Shown: positions 1-8,394 of the stretch, one piece after another
Position numbering within the stretch: position 1 is the first letter of the stretch
Layout: each line of letters starts with the position of its first letter
DNA from: Chitinophaga japonensis
GTDB lineage: Bacteria; Bacteroidota; Bacteroidia; Chitinophagales; Chitinophagaceae
Reading direction: 5' to 3'
Assembly (NCBI RefSeq): GCF_007830125.1
Contig: NZ_VLLG01000005.1
Coordinates: 434,001-498,000, forward strand
DNA: 64,000 bases
Position numbers and translations under genes: made by a program
The notes under the pieces: generated by a model
The model's input: only the letters and a program-made list of their open reading frames with translations
Told to the model about the DNA's origin: nothing
The model's database searches: none

Positions 1-166
1 TCAACAAGGTCTTGGCTTTCAGCAGGTAGGGGAAAGGCGTGGCGATCACCACTTCCTGTCCTTCCTTCAGCTTGATGCCGGACTGCAGGATATCATTGAT
101 CAACTGTTCTCCCTGCAACAGGGAAAGGTTCATTTTCCAGTTAGCCGCTGCAATTTTTTTTCTCAT
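1..166 (-). CDS. tpiA: Triosephosphate isomerase, N-terminal fragment (cut by window edge)
   Basis: Reading the minus strand from the ATG at 166-164 gives MRKKIAAANWKMN followed by about 40 more residues without a stop up to base 1. The K-x-x-A-x-N-W-K-M-N start is the diagnostic N-terminus of triosephosphate isomerase, with the substrate-binding Asn and Lys (N-x-K). The enzyme interconverts dihydroxyacetone phosphate and glyceraldehyde 3-phosphate in glycolysis. Only about 55 of the usual ~250 codons are inside the window. Its ATG overlaps the TGA of the upstream GlmU-like gene (ATGA, 163-166), so the two are probably translationally coupled. Confidence 0.93.
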   Translation of the reverse strand, partial: MRKKIAAANWKMNLSLLQGEQLINDILQSGIKLKEGQEVVIATPFPYLLKAKTLL

Positions 167-1356
167 GATAATGCTTGTGTATTAGTTTGATGGTTTACTA
201 ATTCGTATACGGCAGCCAGTAATTTCCGGTCTGCTTCGGTCAATTCCTTTCCCTTGAACGCCATCCAGGCAGCGGCGTCCCGCATGGCTTCCTGCAGGCG
301 GTACACGGAATGCGCTTCCCGGCCACCCCAGGAAAAAGAAGGGACGAATTTTGGCGGAAAATCCCCGCCAAAGATATTACAGGATACGCCTATTACGGTA
401 CCGGTGTTCAACATGGTATTAATGCCGCAGCGGCTCAGGTCGCCCATCAGCGTGCCGCATTTCTGGCCGGCCACCCAGGTGTCCTTCCGGGCTTCCATCC
501 ACACTTTCACCTGGCCGGCATTGTTCTTCATGTTAGAGCAGGTGGTGTTGCCGCCCAGATTGCACCACTCGCCTATCACGGCATCGCCCAGGTAACCATC
601 GTGGGCCTTGTTGGAATAGCCGAACATCACGGAATTCTTGATCTCCCCGCCCCCGGTACAGCCCGGCCCCAGCGTGGTGGCCCCGTATATCCTGGCGCCC
701 ATTTTCAGTGTAGCGCCCTCTCCCAGCGCCAGCGGTCCCCTGACCAGGCAACCTTCCATCACCTGGGCGTTCCTGCCGATATAAATAGGCCCGGTAGCGG
801 CGTTCAGCACGCTGCACTCCACTACGGCGCCCGGTTCTATAAAAATATTCTCCGGGGCTATTACCTGGTTGGTAGCAGGTATTGGCGCCGATGTCCGGCC
901 GCTGGTAAGCAACTGGAAATCGTCCCGTATGGCTTTATCGTTCATGGTAACCAGGTGCCAGGGCAGCTCTATGCTGCACACAGCACCGGTATAATTTTTA
1001 CGGTCTTCGGCGGGCAGGGTCAGCTCATTGCCCGGCACCACTTTTACGAGCAAGCGGTTGTCCTTGTACAGTTCCTGCCCCGGCCCCAGCGCTGCAATAG
1101 CATCCACCAGCGCTTTGTCTGGCAGCACATGACCGCTGATCAGCACGTGTATGGTGTCCGCAGCCCCTAACCGTAATGGATATTTTTCCTGGAGGTAAGA
1201 CATCGTAAAGTGACTTACGCCGGTCCCCAGCCAATGCTCCCATTTCTCCTGGATAGTCAGGATGCCAGTCCTGCAGGCAGCTACAGGTCTTGTATAGGTG
1301 AAAGGATATAAAAGATCGCGGGCGGGCGTGTCAAAAAGAATATAGTTACGCTCCAT
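163..1356 (-). CDS. GlmU-family sugar nucleotidyltransferase-like protein
   Basis: 397 aa. The N-terminal ~170 residues look like a degenerate nucleotidyltransferase domain (it begins MERNYILFDTPARDLLYPFTYTRP), and residues ~170-350 are rich in hexapeptide-like steps (IxPGAxV, LGEGATLKMGARI, GPGC, IGEWCNLGGNT), which fold as a left-handed beta helix. This architecture is typical of the Bacteroidota proteins annotated as GlmU family or putative sugar nucleotidyltransferase. The canonical GxGTRM motif of true GlmU is not visible, so the exact sugar substrate is unknown. It is the first gene of a coupled pair with tpiA and is separated from rpmE2 by a terminator. Confidence 0.75.
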   Translation of the reverse strand: MERNYILFDTPARDLLYPFTYTRPVAACRTGILTIQEKWEHWLGTGVSHFTMSYLQEKYPLRLGAADTIHVLISGHVLPDKALVDAIAALGPGQELYKDNRLLVKVVPGNELTLPAEDRKNYTGAVCSIELPWHLVTMNDKAIRDDFQLLTSGRTSAPIPATNQVIAPENIFIEPGAVVECSVLNAATGPIYIGRNAQVMEGCLVRGPLALGEGATLKMGARIYGATTLGPGCTGGGEIKNSVMFGYSNKAHDGYLGDAVIGEWCNLGGNTTCSNMKNNAGQVKVWMEARKDTWVAGQKCGTLMGDLSRCGINTMLNTGTVIGVSCNIFGGDFPPKFVPSFSWGGREAHSVYRLQEAMRDAAAWMAFKGKELTEADRKLLAAVYELVNHQTNTQALS

Positions 1357-1370
1357 AAAGGGATAAAAAT

Positions 1371-1400
1371 AAAAAATCCCACCGACAAAAGCCGGTGGGA
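1371..1400 (-). terminator. Intrinsic terminator of rpmE2
   Basis: Perfect 8-bp stem TCCCACCG (1377-1384) / CGGTGGGA (1393-1400). On the minus strand it is followed by a T run (A run at 1366-1376 on plus). It lies just past the rpmE2 stop. Confidence 0.85.
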
Positions 1401-1423
1401 TATAGAATATTTTATCGGAAAGC

Positions 1424-1678
1424 TTATTTGGCTTTCTTCTCGTAACGTTTCTTGAACTTGTCGATACGGCCGGCAGTATCTACCAACACATTCTTCCCGG
1501 TATAGAACGGATGGGAAGTATTGGAAATTTCCAGCTTGATCAACGGATATTCGTTACCATCCTCCCATTTAACAGTTTCGCGGGAAGGAGCAGTAGAACG
1601 GCTTAAAAAGCTAAACCCGTTAGACATATCTTTAAATACAACAAACCTATAATTTTCTGGATGGATACCCTGTTTCAT
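1424..1678 (-). CDS. rpmE2: 50S ribosomal protein L31, type B
   Basis: 84 aa starting MKQGIHPENYRFVVFKD and containing SNGFSFLSRSTA, EYPLIKLEISNTSHPFYTGK and a basic C-terminus, all features of the zinc-free (type B, C-minus) L31. The type A CxxC zinc site is absent. I start at the ATG at 1678, which gives the family length; a longer reading frame upstream begins inside the promoter region. It is a single-gene transcript: promoter upstream (1712-1743), terminator downstream (1371-1400). Confidence 0.95.
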   Translation of the reverse strand: MKQGIHPENYRFVVFKDMSNGFSFLSRSTAPSRETVKWEDGNEYPLIKLEISNTSHPFYTGKNVLVDTAGRIDKFKKRYEKKAK

Positions 1679-1711
1679 CTGCAAATAGTAAATATTATTA
1701 AATACGGACGG

Positions 1712-1743
1712 CAAAGTTAACACAGAAATTTTTAAATAACAAA
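1712..1743 (-). promoter_or_regulatory. Bacteroidota-type promoter of rpmE2
   Basis: On the minus strand TTTG (1743-1740) and TAACTTTG (1719-1712) are separated by 20 nt. This matches the TTTG / TAnnTTTG consensus exactly; the predicted transcription start is near 1705, leaving a leader of about 27 nt before the ATG at 1678. Confidence 0.75.
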
Positions 1744-1757
1744 AGTAAATTGAAGTT

Positions 1758-2249
1758 TTAGGACTTCATGTTCACATACTGTAGCGGCAGGTTGAATTTC
1801 CCCTCCCTGCATTTCTGTATAACCGCCTGTAAATCATCTATTTTCTTACCGGTTACCCGTATAATGTCGTCCATAATGGCCGCCTGTACCTTCAGGCCGG
1901 AATCCTTGATCATTTTTATGATCTTTTTGGCGTCGTCCTGCTTGATGCCGTTGCGCACCGGTATTTCCTTTTTCAGGACCTTGCCGCTCTGGTAAGGCTC
2001 CTTACCAAGATCATAGATCTCCGCATCCAGCCCCTGCCGCATGGTGCGGCTCACCAGTACGTCTATTACCTGGTTCAGCTTCATATCGCTTTCCACTTCC
2101 AGGTTCAGCGCCAGGTCTTTTTTGTTCAGCTCAATACTCACATGGGAATCCTTGAAATCAAACCGGTTGGTGATCTCCTTCTTCACGGTATTGATGGCGT
2201 TGTCCAGTGTTTGTACATCTACTTTGCTAACAATATCAAAGGATGGCAT
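1758..2249 (-). CDS. yajQ: YajQ family nucleotide-binding protein
   Basis: 163 aa from MPSFDIVSKVDVQTLDNA, the normal length of the family. Family landmarks include ITNRFDFKDS near the start, the lysine-rich stretch around GIKQDDAKKIIKMIKDS, and VQAAIMDDIIRVTGKKIDDLQ. Members bind nucleotides and one Xanthomonas member is a cyclic-di-GMP effector; the role here is not known. The reading frame continues upstream of 2249, but that part runs through an intergenic repeat and promoter and is not coding. Confidence 0.93.
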   Translation of the reverse strand: MPSFDIVSKVDVQTLDNAINTVKKEITNRFDFKDSHVSIELNKKDLALNLEVESDMKLNQVIDVLVSRTMRQGLDAEIYDLGKEPYQSGKVLKKEIPVRNGIKQDDAKKIIKMIKDSGLKVQAAIMDDIIRVTGKKIDDLQAVIQKCREGKFNLPLQYVNMKS

Positions 2250-2268
2250 AATTGAAATACTTTTGGAA

Positions 2269-2302
2269 CAAAGATAAAAAAATCCAAATTCCAAATTCCA
2301 AA
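2269..2302 (-). promoter_or_regulatory. Promoter of yajQ
   Basis: TATCTTTG on the minus strand (2276-2269) is a perfect -7 box 20 nt upstream of the yajQ ATG. A TTTG (2302-2299), 22 nt further upstream, lies inside the heptad repeat arm. Confidence 0.6.
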
Positions 2303-2392
2303 CTGGCAGCAGTGGTCTAACTACTGTAACAGTGCATGTTATCAGTGGCCTGCTCACGTTTTGGAATTGGGGATTTGGAATTTGGGATTTCC
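2276..2392. repeat. Heptad inverted repeat, family A copy 1
   Basis: Left arm (2276-2303) is built from 7-mers of the type CCAAATT; the right arm (2358-2392) is its inverted counterpart (TTGGAAT, TTTGGAA, TTTGGGA). The centre (~55 bp) is unrelated to other copies. Further copies occur at 10469-10533 and 29685-29801. Confidence 0.8.
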
Positions 2393-2393
2393 T

Positions 2394-2438
2394 AAAAAAT
2401 CCCGCCCCAAATCCCGGCTGAGACGGGCAAGGGCGGGA
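2394..2438 (-). terminator. Terminator of the DUF2807-like gene
   Basis: Outer stem TCCCGCCC (2400-2407) / GGGCGGGA (2431-2438) with an inner CCCG/CGGG stem, followed on the minus strand by six T (A at 2394-2399). Confidence 0.75.
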
Positions 2439-2508
2439 GTAACCGTTAAATATTAAACTTGTTATCCAACGACTCCCATAGGTAAACACCTGGCGGAGGT
2501 CAATGCGT

Positions 2509-3234
2509 TTATCCTTCTTTGGCGATACTGCCCCTGCCGGACACGGCCTGGGAAATATCCGGATTACCTTTATATTTTACATTTCCCATGCCGGAAACGC
2601 CTACTTTCAGGGTTTTACGGGCATATACCCGGGCATTGGCGCTGCCGGAAATACCGATCTTTACATCATCGGTCTGCAGGTCAAAAGCGGCGATATCCGC
2701 CTTGCCGGACACCCCGTAATCTGCTTCGCTGCTGGTGCCGGTCAACTTCACATTACCGGCGCCGGAAACAGCTACCTCTACCTTGCCGGCATCAATATCC
2801 AGGTCGGCATCCGCGGCGCCGCTGATGGACAGCTTCAGCCCGTCGGTCTTCAGCTTTCCCTTGCTGAAAAAACCACCGGAGCCACTGGCGGCCAGGTTAT
2901 GCACTTCTTCCATCGTCACATAGATATTCACGGGTTTGGTGGGCCGGATATTGTACCCTTTTTTCACCTTTACCTCAAGGTCGTTTCCATGAATGTTCGT
3001 TTCAATATACGGCAGCAGATTGCTTTCCGCCTCTACCTGAATAGAGTGGGTACTTCCCTGCCGGATGTACACCTTGAAAGAGCCGGAGGTGCCAATATTC
3101 TCAAAACGGGCTGCCTGCCGGTTCTCCTGCTTCACCTGCCCGTTGCCGCTTACGCGCTCCTGCTGCCGCACAAAGGAGGATAACGCAAGGATGAAGGCCA
3201 GCAGCGGGATGTAGAGGAACAATTTTCTTTTCAT
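2509..3234 (-). CDS. Exported DUF2807 (head GIN) domain protein
   Basis: 241 aa with an N-terminal signal segment (MKRKLFLYIPLLAFILALSS). The mature part is a repetitive beta structure with the recurrent pattern SGSG/SGAG/SGxAD (for example ISGAADADLD, VSGAGNVKLTG, ISGSANARVY, VSGMGNVKYKG), typical of DUF2807 putative auto-transporter-like adhesins of Bacteroidota. It lies downstream of an ECF sigma/anti-sigma/DUF4097 cassette on the same strand but is separated by 168 bp containing a conserved 35-nt element (3286-3320), so it may have its own promoter. Function unknown; surface or periplasmic location is inferred. Confidence 0.85.
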   Translation of the reverse strand: MKRKLFLYIPLLAFILALSSFVRQQERVSGNGQVKQENRQAARFENIGTSGSFKVYIRQGSTHSIQVEAESNLLPYIETNIHGNDLEVKVKKGYNIRPTKPVNIYVTMEEVHNLAASGSGGFFSKGKLKTDGLKLSISGAADADLDIDAGKVEVAVSGAGNVKLTGTSSEADYGVSGKADIAAFDLQTDDVKIGISGSANARVYARKTLKVGVSGMGNVKYKGNPDISQAVSGRGSIAKEG

Positions 3235-3285
3235 TCGTTAATAATTTTTTGGTTAGCAATCTCATGGAACCTCGCATTAACATGT

Positions 3286-3320
3286 CCCTATGTAAGAACT
3301 GTTTATCATACCCGGTTTCA
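3286..3320 (-). promoter_or_regulatory. Conserved 35-nt upstream element, copy 1
   Basis: Reads TGAAACCGGGTATGATAAAC at its 5' end on the minus strand, 52 nt before the DUF2807 ATG. The same element, identical at 31 of 35 positions, occurs at 38008-38042 in the same orientation upstream of the FKBP-type lipoprotein gene. Both also have AACCTCG just beyond the element. It may be a sigma-factor or activator site, or part of a repeat; TGAAAC resembles an ECF -35 box. Confidence 0.45.
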
Positions 3321-3402
3321 TTACGATAGGTTTTGAAGTTCAGTAATGTTTGTCTTCTTTGTATGTAAAAGGATTTAGAATGGCCGTATGTAAAGTGCAG
3401 GT

Positions 3403-4488
3403 TCAGCGCCCCCCGGACAGGTCCACATCACTTCTCACACCACGGATGCTAAGCCTGGGCGACTGCTCTCCCCCGCTGTTGGTGATGGCGGTATATGTTA
3501 ACTGCGTTTTTCTTTTTACAGAGCTGATATTTTTCAACGGCAGATCGCCGGTCTTCAGATCGCCGTAATTAAGGTCTACCGCTATCTGCAGGGCGCATTT
3601 AGGAGAAAGCCCCAATTCCAGGTCACTGTAGGTCAGGCTTATCTCGCCTCCCTTGAAAACGTCGGACGCCTCTTCCGCTTTAAAATCGCTGTACACCAGC
3701 TTCAGGTCTGCACGGTCGCGCAGGCTGCTGATAACGATGTCGCTGTAATTGGAAGTAGCGTCAATGCTACCCAACTGCCGTACCTTGTAATCGCTGTAGT
3801 TAGACCTTGCGGTAAGCGATCGCAGGTTACCCAGCGTATAGTCGGAATAGTTAGATCTTACGTCCACGCTACCAGCGGCGTCGCAATGCACATCGGAATA
3901 ATTGGAGCGTATCACCAGGTCGCCGGCTTTGTCTATCCTGCCCTTTTCACAGTAGTTCAGGCTCATTTCCAGTTTTTTTGCTACTTCTTTGACGGCATAG
4001 AAACAATAGTTCAGGTTCATTTTGACGGCAAAGGGCAACTGGTCGGTGATCACATCGCCAAAATTATTTTCCAGGGTCAGCATTCCCAGGCTTCTCGGCA
4101 CGTACAGCTCGTAATCTATATTCACATACTCTTTGGAGTCCCGTTTATCGCCCCAGGAGAACCACTTTCCGCCTTTGCCGGCGTTGTAGCTGGTTTGCAT
4201 GGTTACATTCCCGGAGCCGGCATTGGTTTGTATCTCCACCCCGTTGGCAATTTCCCGGGCTTCTGCAGTGTTCTTGCCAAACCCGGTGATCACGATAGTA
4301 GCTTTCACCTGGTTCCGGTTCCAGGTATGCACCACTATTTTACCGTACTTGTTGAAAACGTCCAGGCTGGCGTTATTATTCACGTTGAATTCCTTTACAA
4401 CGGTGCGTTTGAACTCAATATCCCCGTTATGCGCACATGCCCACACCGGCAATAACAGTAAGAGTAGCGTTTTAAATTTCACGTTCAT
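3403..4488 (-). CDS. Exported DUF4097-like adhesin-family protein
   Basis: 361 aa: signal segment MNVKFKTLLLLLLPVWACA, then a beta-helix-like repetitive region with the recurring motif RSNYSDY/SNYSDV at roughly residues 190-260. This is the DUF4097/DUF2807 type of beta-solenoid found in Bacteroidota envelope cassettes. Its ATG overlaps the end of the anti-sigma gene by 17 bp (4472-4488), so it is translated from the same message as the sigma/anti-sigma pair. Likely periplasmic or surface, function unknown. Confidence 0.8.
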   Translation of the reverse strand: MNVKFKTLLLLLLPVWACAHNGDIEFKRTVVKEFNVNNNASLDVFNKYGKIVVHTWNRNQVKATIVITGFGKNTAEAREIANGVEIQTNAGSGNVTMQTSYNAGKGGKWFSWGDKRDSKEYVNIDYELYVPRSLGMLTLENNFGDVITDQLPFAVKMNLNYCFYAVKEVAKKLEMSLNYCEKGRIDKAGDLVIRSNYSDVHCDAAGSVDVRSNYSDYTLGNLRSLTARSNYSDYKVRQLGSIDATSNYSDIVISSLRDRADLKLVYSDFKAEEASDVFKGGEISLTYSDLELGLSPKCALQIAVDLNYGDLKTGDLPLKNISSVKRKTQLTYTAITNSGGEQSPRLSIRGVRSDVDLSGGR

Positions 4489-5032
4489 GATTGTTCAGTG
4501 TTTTAGATGGAGGCTGTTTGGCCCGTAATTCTTCCAGTATTTTATCCAGCAGGTCCAGCTTCATCTGGTAGTACCGGATCATGGCAGACCGGATACGTTC
4601 ATTGCCGGGGTTTTGCTGCAGTTCTTTTTCGAGTAGCTGGAAAGTTTCATTGCGCAGCTCCAGCTCTTTGCGGGCGGCGCTGTCCAGCCCCAGCACTTCC
4701 GGCGGGTATTTCCGGATATCTTCCAGCCGCTGCGTTATCTGCGCAGAATAATACACCTGCGCCTCCTGCAGCTCGGGCGATATACGGGCCAGGTCCTGCT
4801 GCTGCTTTTTGAACTGCAGGAACTGGTACAGCATTACACTGTTCACTACCAGCACCAGCACGGCGGCAGCCTTTAGCCAGTGGCGCTTCAGCAGGTATGC
4901 CACTTTCCCCGATGGCTGGCTGGCCTTCAGTTGCCGTTCCAGCTCCTTCCACACGCGGGGGCGGGGCCCCTCCTCTTCAAAACCGGCGCGGTGCTGCCGG
5001 ATGAAATCCTCTAAATTGTTGTCAGACATCAA
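4472..5032 (-). CDS. Membrane anti-sigma factor-like protein
   Basis: 186 aa with a cytoplasmic N-terminus (MMSDNNLEDFIRQHRAGFEEEGPRPRVWKEL), one transmembrane helix at about residues 50-72 (LKAAAVLVLVVNSVMLYQFL) and a charged, coiled-coil-like periplasmic part (QQQDLARISPELQEAQ onward). It follows the ECF sigma gene by 15 bp on the same strand, the usual position for a cognate membrane-bound anti-sigma factor. No FecR or zinc-binding ZAS motif is visible, so the assignment rests on topology and context. Confidence 0.7.
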   Translation of the reverse strand: MMSDNNLEDFIRQHRAGFEEEGPRPRVWKELERQLKASQPSGKVAYLLKRHWLKAAAVLVLVVNSVMLYQFLQFKKQQQDLARISPELQEAQVYYSAQITQRLEDIRKYPPEVLGLDSAARKELELRNETFQLLEKELQQNPGNERIRSAMIRYYQMKLDLLDKILEELRAKQPPSKTLNNHEREI

Positions 5033-5047
5033 CGAAACTTTTATTGA

Positions 5048-5608
5048 TCAGTTTTGCCTTTTCACCATTTGCCTTACCCTTTCCTTGGCCCGCATGTACT
5101 GGGTTTTTACGGTAGATTCCGAAATGTCCAGCATGCCGGCTATTTCCTTGTGGGAATATTCCTCGAAAAGGTAGAGGTTCAGTACCGTCTTGTACCCGGA
5201 AGGCAAAGCCTGGATGGCGTCCCTTACCGCGCTTACCGTCCAGGTAAAGCCCTCTTCGTCTACCGCGTCCTCCTCTTCTACTTCCACCTGCTCCACCTCT
5301 TCGAAATATACCTTCTTACGGCGCAGGTGGCTCAGGCACTGGTTTACCACGATCCTTTTGATCCAGGCTGTTACACTGCCTGCCTGCGCCAGCCTGCCGA
5401 TGTTGTTATACACCTGGATGAACGCCTCCTGCAGGATGTCTTCCGCATCTGTAACATTACCTGTCATTCTCAGACAGATATTGTACATGGCCGTGGAGTA
5501 TGCGTCGTACAGCTCGCGGAAAGCGCGTACGTCACCCTTTTTGCAGCGGGCCACCAGTTGGTCTGTTACAGGCGTTGGATTCAAGTTGTTGGTAAATGCT
5601 TCTTGCAT
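5048..5608 (-). CDS. ECF RNA polymerase sigma factor
   Basis: 186 aa from MQEAFTNNLNPTPV. Region 2 is visible as AFRELYDAYSTAMYNICLRMTGNVTDAEDILQ and region 4 as ALPSGYKTVLNLYLFEEYSHKEIAGMLDISESTVKTQYMRAKERV, a standard helix-turn-helix. An acidic linker (EEVEQVEVEEEDAVDEE) separates them. I place the start at 5608 because the longer frame upstream begins within a candidate ECF promoter. First gene of an operon with the anti-sigma and DUF4097-like genes. Confidence 0.92.
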   Translation of the reverse strand: MQEAFTNNLNPTPVTDQLVARCKKGDVRAFRELYDAYSTAMYNICLRMTGNVTDAEDILQEAFIQVYNNIGRLAQAGSVTAWIKRIVVNQCLSHLRRKKVYFEEVEQVEVEEEDAVDEEGFTWTVSAVRDAIQALPSGYKTVLNLYLFEEYSHKEIAGMLDISESTVKTQYMRAKERVRQMVKRQN

Positions 5609-5614
5609 TATAAA

Positions 5615-5638
5615 GACGATAAAGTGTGAAAAGGTTGC
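5615..5638 (-). promoter_or_regulatory. Candidate autoregulatory ECF promoter
   Basis: On the minus strand GCAACC (5638-5633) and CGTC (5618-5615) are 14 nt apart, resembling ECF -35 (xAAC) and -10 (CGTC) boxes. The -10 box ends 6 nt before the sigma-gene ATG, so the transcript would be nearly leaderless. The 14-nt spacer is slightly short for an ECF promoter. Confidence 0.4.
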
Positions 5639-5663
5639 ACGTGCGGTCAAAAAAATCCCGGGA

Positions 5664-5690
5664 AAGAGAAACGCGGCCTACGGAGCCGCG
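5664..5690 (-). terminator. Probable terminator of the outer-membrane barrel gene
   Basis: Stem CGCGGC (5672-5677) / GCCGCG (5685-5690), followed on the minus strand by TTTCTCTTT. It lies 64 bp past the stop of the 5754-8222 gene. Confidence 0.5.
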
Positions 5691-5753
5691 CTTCTTCCAT
5701 CCTTATATATACCTAAAACCAGTCCGGAGTTTTTGGAGTTAACAGACAATCAA

Positions 5754-8222
5754 TTAGTTACCTCCCTTTACGCGGTTCTGTTCGGCTTCCAGGCCGGTTT
5801 TACGGTTGCGGGCGGCTTTTACATTCGTATTGCCGAAGCGGTAAGTGAAGTTCACCCGGAACTGCTGGCTTTCCCATTTGCTCATAACGGAAGTGTAATA
5901 GCCTGCATTGTCAAAGGTGCCGCGGAAGCGCTGGTTATTGAAAACGTCGTTCACGCTCACCTTGATGGTGCCCTTCTTCTTCAGGATCTGCTTCTGGATA
6001 CCCCAGTCCAGCGCGTACATGGACTTCATCCTAAACAGCCCTTCCTGGGAGATCTGGGGTGACAGGTAGAAGAAGGTCAGCTCCGTGGTAAAGCCCTTGG
6101 GCAGGGTAAAGGTGTGCTGGGTGCGGCCAAAAAAGCCGGCAGCGTCCAGGTCTACCAGGTTGTTGTTCACCACGGTCTGGTACATGCTGTAGTTAACAGA
6201 CACGTTGGTAAAGGTGTTCCACCATTTGGTGATGGGCAGCGGCATGGAAATGTTCAGGTTGAAATTATCTGACTTGGCTACGTTCAGGTATTTATACCTC
6301 AGCACGGTGGTATCGCCGGTCACGGGGTCCTGGCCTGCCTCCGCGATCTGGGTGATCATGTCCGTGGTGTGCGCATAGCCCAGGGAGGTGATCAGGAACT
6401 GCCTGAACGTGTGCGTGATCTCGAAGTTATTGGAGTACTGCGGCCGCAGGTACGGGTTGCCGGAGGCAATGGTATAGCGGTCCAGGTAGTACTCAAAGGG
6501 ATTCAGGTCCTCGTAGCTGGGCCTTTGTATCCTGCGGCTGTAGGAAACACCGAACTGGTGGTCCTTGCCGGCGGCATAGCTCAGGAACACGCTGGGGAAC
6601 AGGTTGAAGTAAGTGGTATCATTGAGCTGGTTCAGCGTCAGTGAGTTGCCTTTCACATGGGTCTGCTCGCCGCGCACGCCTACCTGGATGCCCCATTTCT
6701 TGAACTGCTTGTGGAAGTTCAGGTACCCGGCATTGATGTTCTCCTTATATATAAAGTGATTGGAACGGTTGGCGTCATACACCCATTTGTTGTAGCGCAG
6801 GGAATCAAACTGCGCGTCATTATCCGTTTCCACAAAGCTCAGCTTGAAGCCGACCTCAAATTTGGCCTGGTTCTTCAGCGGGTGCGTATAGTCCGCCTTT
6901 ACGGTTTTGATGTCGATGGTGGAGGGTGTCAGGTTGCGGGAAGTGTCGCCGCGCAGGTAGTCCTTGCCGGTGCTGCTCCAGGTGGAAGCCAGGATGTTGG
7001 AGGTCTGGTCCTGCTTATTGCGGGCGTAGTCCAGGTCAATGTTCAGCTCTTTACCGGTGGTATCCAGCACGCCTTTATAGTTCAGGTTGTAGGCCCAGCG
7101 GTTCCAGTTGGAGTTATTCTCCGTACGGGTGATCAGGGTAGAGTCCACCACCTGGCCATTGCCGATGTAGGTGGTAGAGGTAGCCGGGCCGCCCCAGTCG
7201 CGGTAGGCCGCGTCCACCATCACACCGATGGTGTGGTTCCTGGCAATGAAATAGTCCACACCCACTTTGGCTGCATGGTAGTCGGACTTGTTCTTCATCA
7301 GGTTGAACTGGTCGAACACGTTGAAGCGCCCGTTGCTGGTGCCGGTACGGTACAGGCCCAGGCGCTGGTCGTTCTCCCGGTGGTTATAGTTATAGTTACC
7401 GAAGATGTTCACCTTCCCGTTCCGGTGGTTCAGGTTCAGGCCACCGTTGTACTTGGGAGTACGGCCATGTGCGAAGCCCAGGTTCACACTGCCGTTGGTC
7501 CCGTAGTTCCGGTTCTTCTTCAGCTTGATATTAATGATCCCGGCATTGCCCGCTGCATCGTACTTGGCGGAAGGATTGGCAATGAGCTCAATTTGCTCAA
7601 TGTTGTTACTGGGCATATTTTTCAGCAGCTGGGCAATGTCCTGGGAACTCATATTAGTGGGTTTGCCGTCCAGCATAATGATCACACCATTCTTTCCCTT
7701 CAGGGAGATGTTGTCATCTTTATCCACGGTTACGCCGGGCGCTTTTTCCAGCACTTCCATGGCGGTACCGCCGGCGGCAACGATACTGTTCTCCACGTTC
7801 ACCACCATTTTATCGGCCCGTTGCTCAATAAAGGGCCTTTTGGCGGTTACGTCTACGGCTTTCAGGTTACGGGCGTCAGCGGCCAGGGTCAGCGGATCCA
7901 GGTGTACGGCCGCTTTTCCGCCGGTCACTTCAAAAGGTTTGCTGAATGCTTTGGTCATCCCGATAAAGTTGGCAGCTACCAGGTAGCGGCCCTGTTTGAT
8001 GTTCTCGAATTCATAGCGGCCATTGATGTCTGCTATGGCTCCTTTCACAAGGGAGGAGTCTTTTGCTTTTAATAAGGTCACCGTGGCAAATTCCACCGGT
8101 TTATTACCTGCCTGGGTCACCTCCCCGGTGATCTTAACAGGTAAAGCATTTTGTGCTAAAGCTGGTTTCAGGGCGCCTAACATGATGCTACTCAAGGTCA
8201 ACAGCGCTACAAGTTTTTTCAT
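5754..8222 (-). CDS. TonB-receptor-like outer-membrane beta-barrel protein
   Basis: 822 aa. Signal peptide MKKLVALLTLSSIMLGALKPALA, then a carboxypeptidase-regulatory-like domain (ITGEVTQAGNKPVEFATVTLLKAKDSSL), a plug-like domain (VVNVENSIVAAGGTAMEVLEKAPGVTVDKDDNISLKGKNGV..MLDGKP) and a C-terminal barrel ending in aromatic-rich strands (FRVNFTYRF). This is the OMP_b-brl_3 / outer membrane beta-barrel family of Bacteroidota. The frame allows a start at 8303, but MKK at 8222 gives a clean signal peptide. It is monocistronic, with a palindromic operator candidate (8395-8415) upstream, which suggests specific repression. Confidence 0.85.
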   Translation of the reverse strand: MKKLVALLTLSSIMLGALKPALAQNALPVKITGEVTQAGNKPVEFATVTLLKAKDSSLVKGAIADINGRYEFENIKQGRYLVAANFIGMTKAFSKPFEVTGGKAAVHLDPLTLAADARNLKAVDVTAKRPFIEQRADKMVVNVENSIVAAGGTAMEVLEKAPGVTVDKDDNISLKGKNGVIIMLDGKPTNMSSQDIAQLLKNMPSNNIEQIELIANPSAKYDAAGNAGIINIKLKKNRNYGTNGSVNLGFAHGRTPKYNGGLNLNHRNGKVNIFGNYNYNHRENDQRLGLYRTGTSNGRFNVFDQFNLMKNKSDYHAAKVGVDYFIARNHTIGVMVDAAYRDWGGPATSTTYIGNGQVVDSTLITRTENNSNWNRWAYNLNYKGVLDTTGKELNIDLDYARNKQDQTSNILASTWSSTGKDYLRGDTSRNLTPSTIDIKTVKADYTHPLKNQAKFEVGFKLSFVETDNDAQFDSLRYNKWVYDANRSNHFIYKENINAGYLNFHKQFKKWGIQVGVRGEQTHVKGNSLTLNQLNDTTYFNLFPSVFLSYAAGKDHQFGVSYSRRIQRPSYEDLNPFEYYLDRYTIASGNPYLRPQYSNNFEITHTFRQFLITSLGYAHTTDMITQIAEAGQDPVTGDTTVLRYKYLNVAKSDNFNLNISMPLPITKWWNTFTNVSVNYSMYQTVVNNNLVDLDAAGFFGRTQHTFTLPKGFTTELTFFYLSPQISQEGLFRMKSMYALDWGIQKQILKKKGTIKVSVNDVFNNQRFRGTFDNAGYYTSVMSKWESQQFRVNFTYRFGNTNVKAARNRKTGLEAEQNRVKGGN

Positions 8223-8394
8223 CCGGTTGTTTTTTGCCTTTGCGGGGGCTGGATGGAACCCTGCATGAAGATTTTGTTTAGAATGGCTCTGGCTCGGTTT
8301 CATATAAGGGCAGATTAGAATTTATAAATTTTTATTCACCAATTATTTGTTTAATTTATAGAACCTTTGTTTGACAACTACAGTGTAAAGGTAG

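Noticed and set aside
2276..2392. CRISPR-like array
   Set aside because: The repeats are inverted degenerate 7-mers, without regular spacers or cas genes.
6657..8072. 471-codon open frame on the plus strand
   Set aside because: Antisense to the outer-membrane barrel gene, low-complexity composition and no family features; the minus-strand protein is clearly real.
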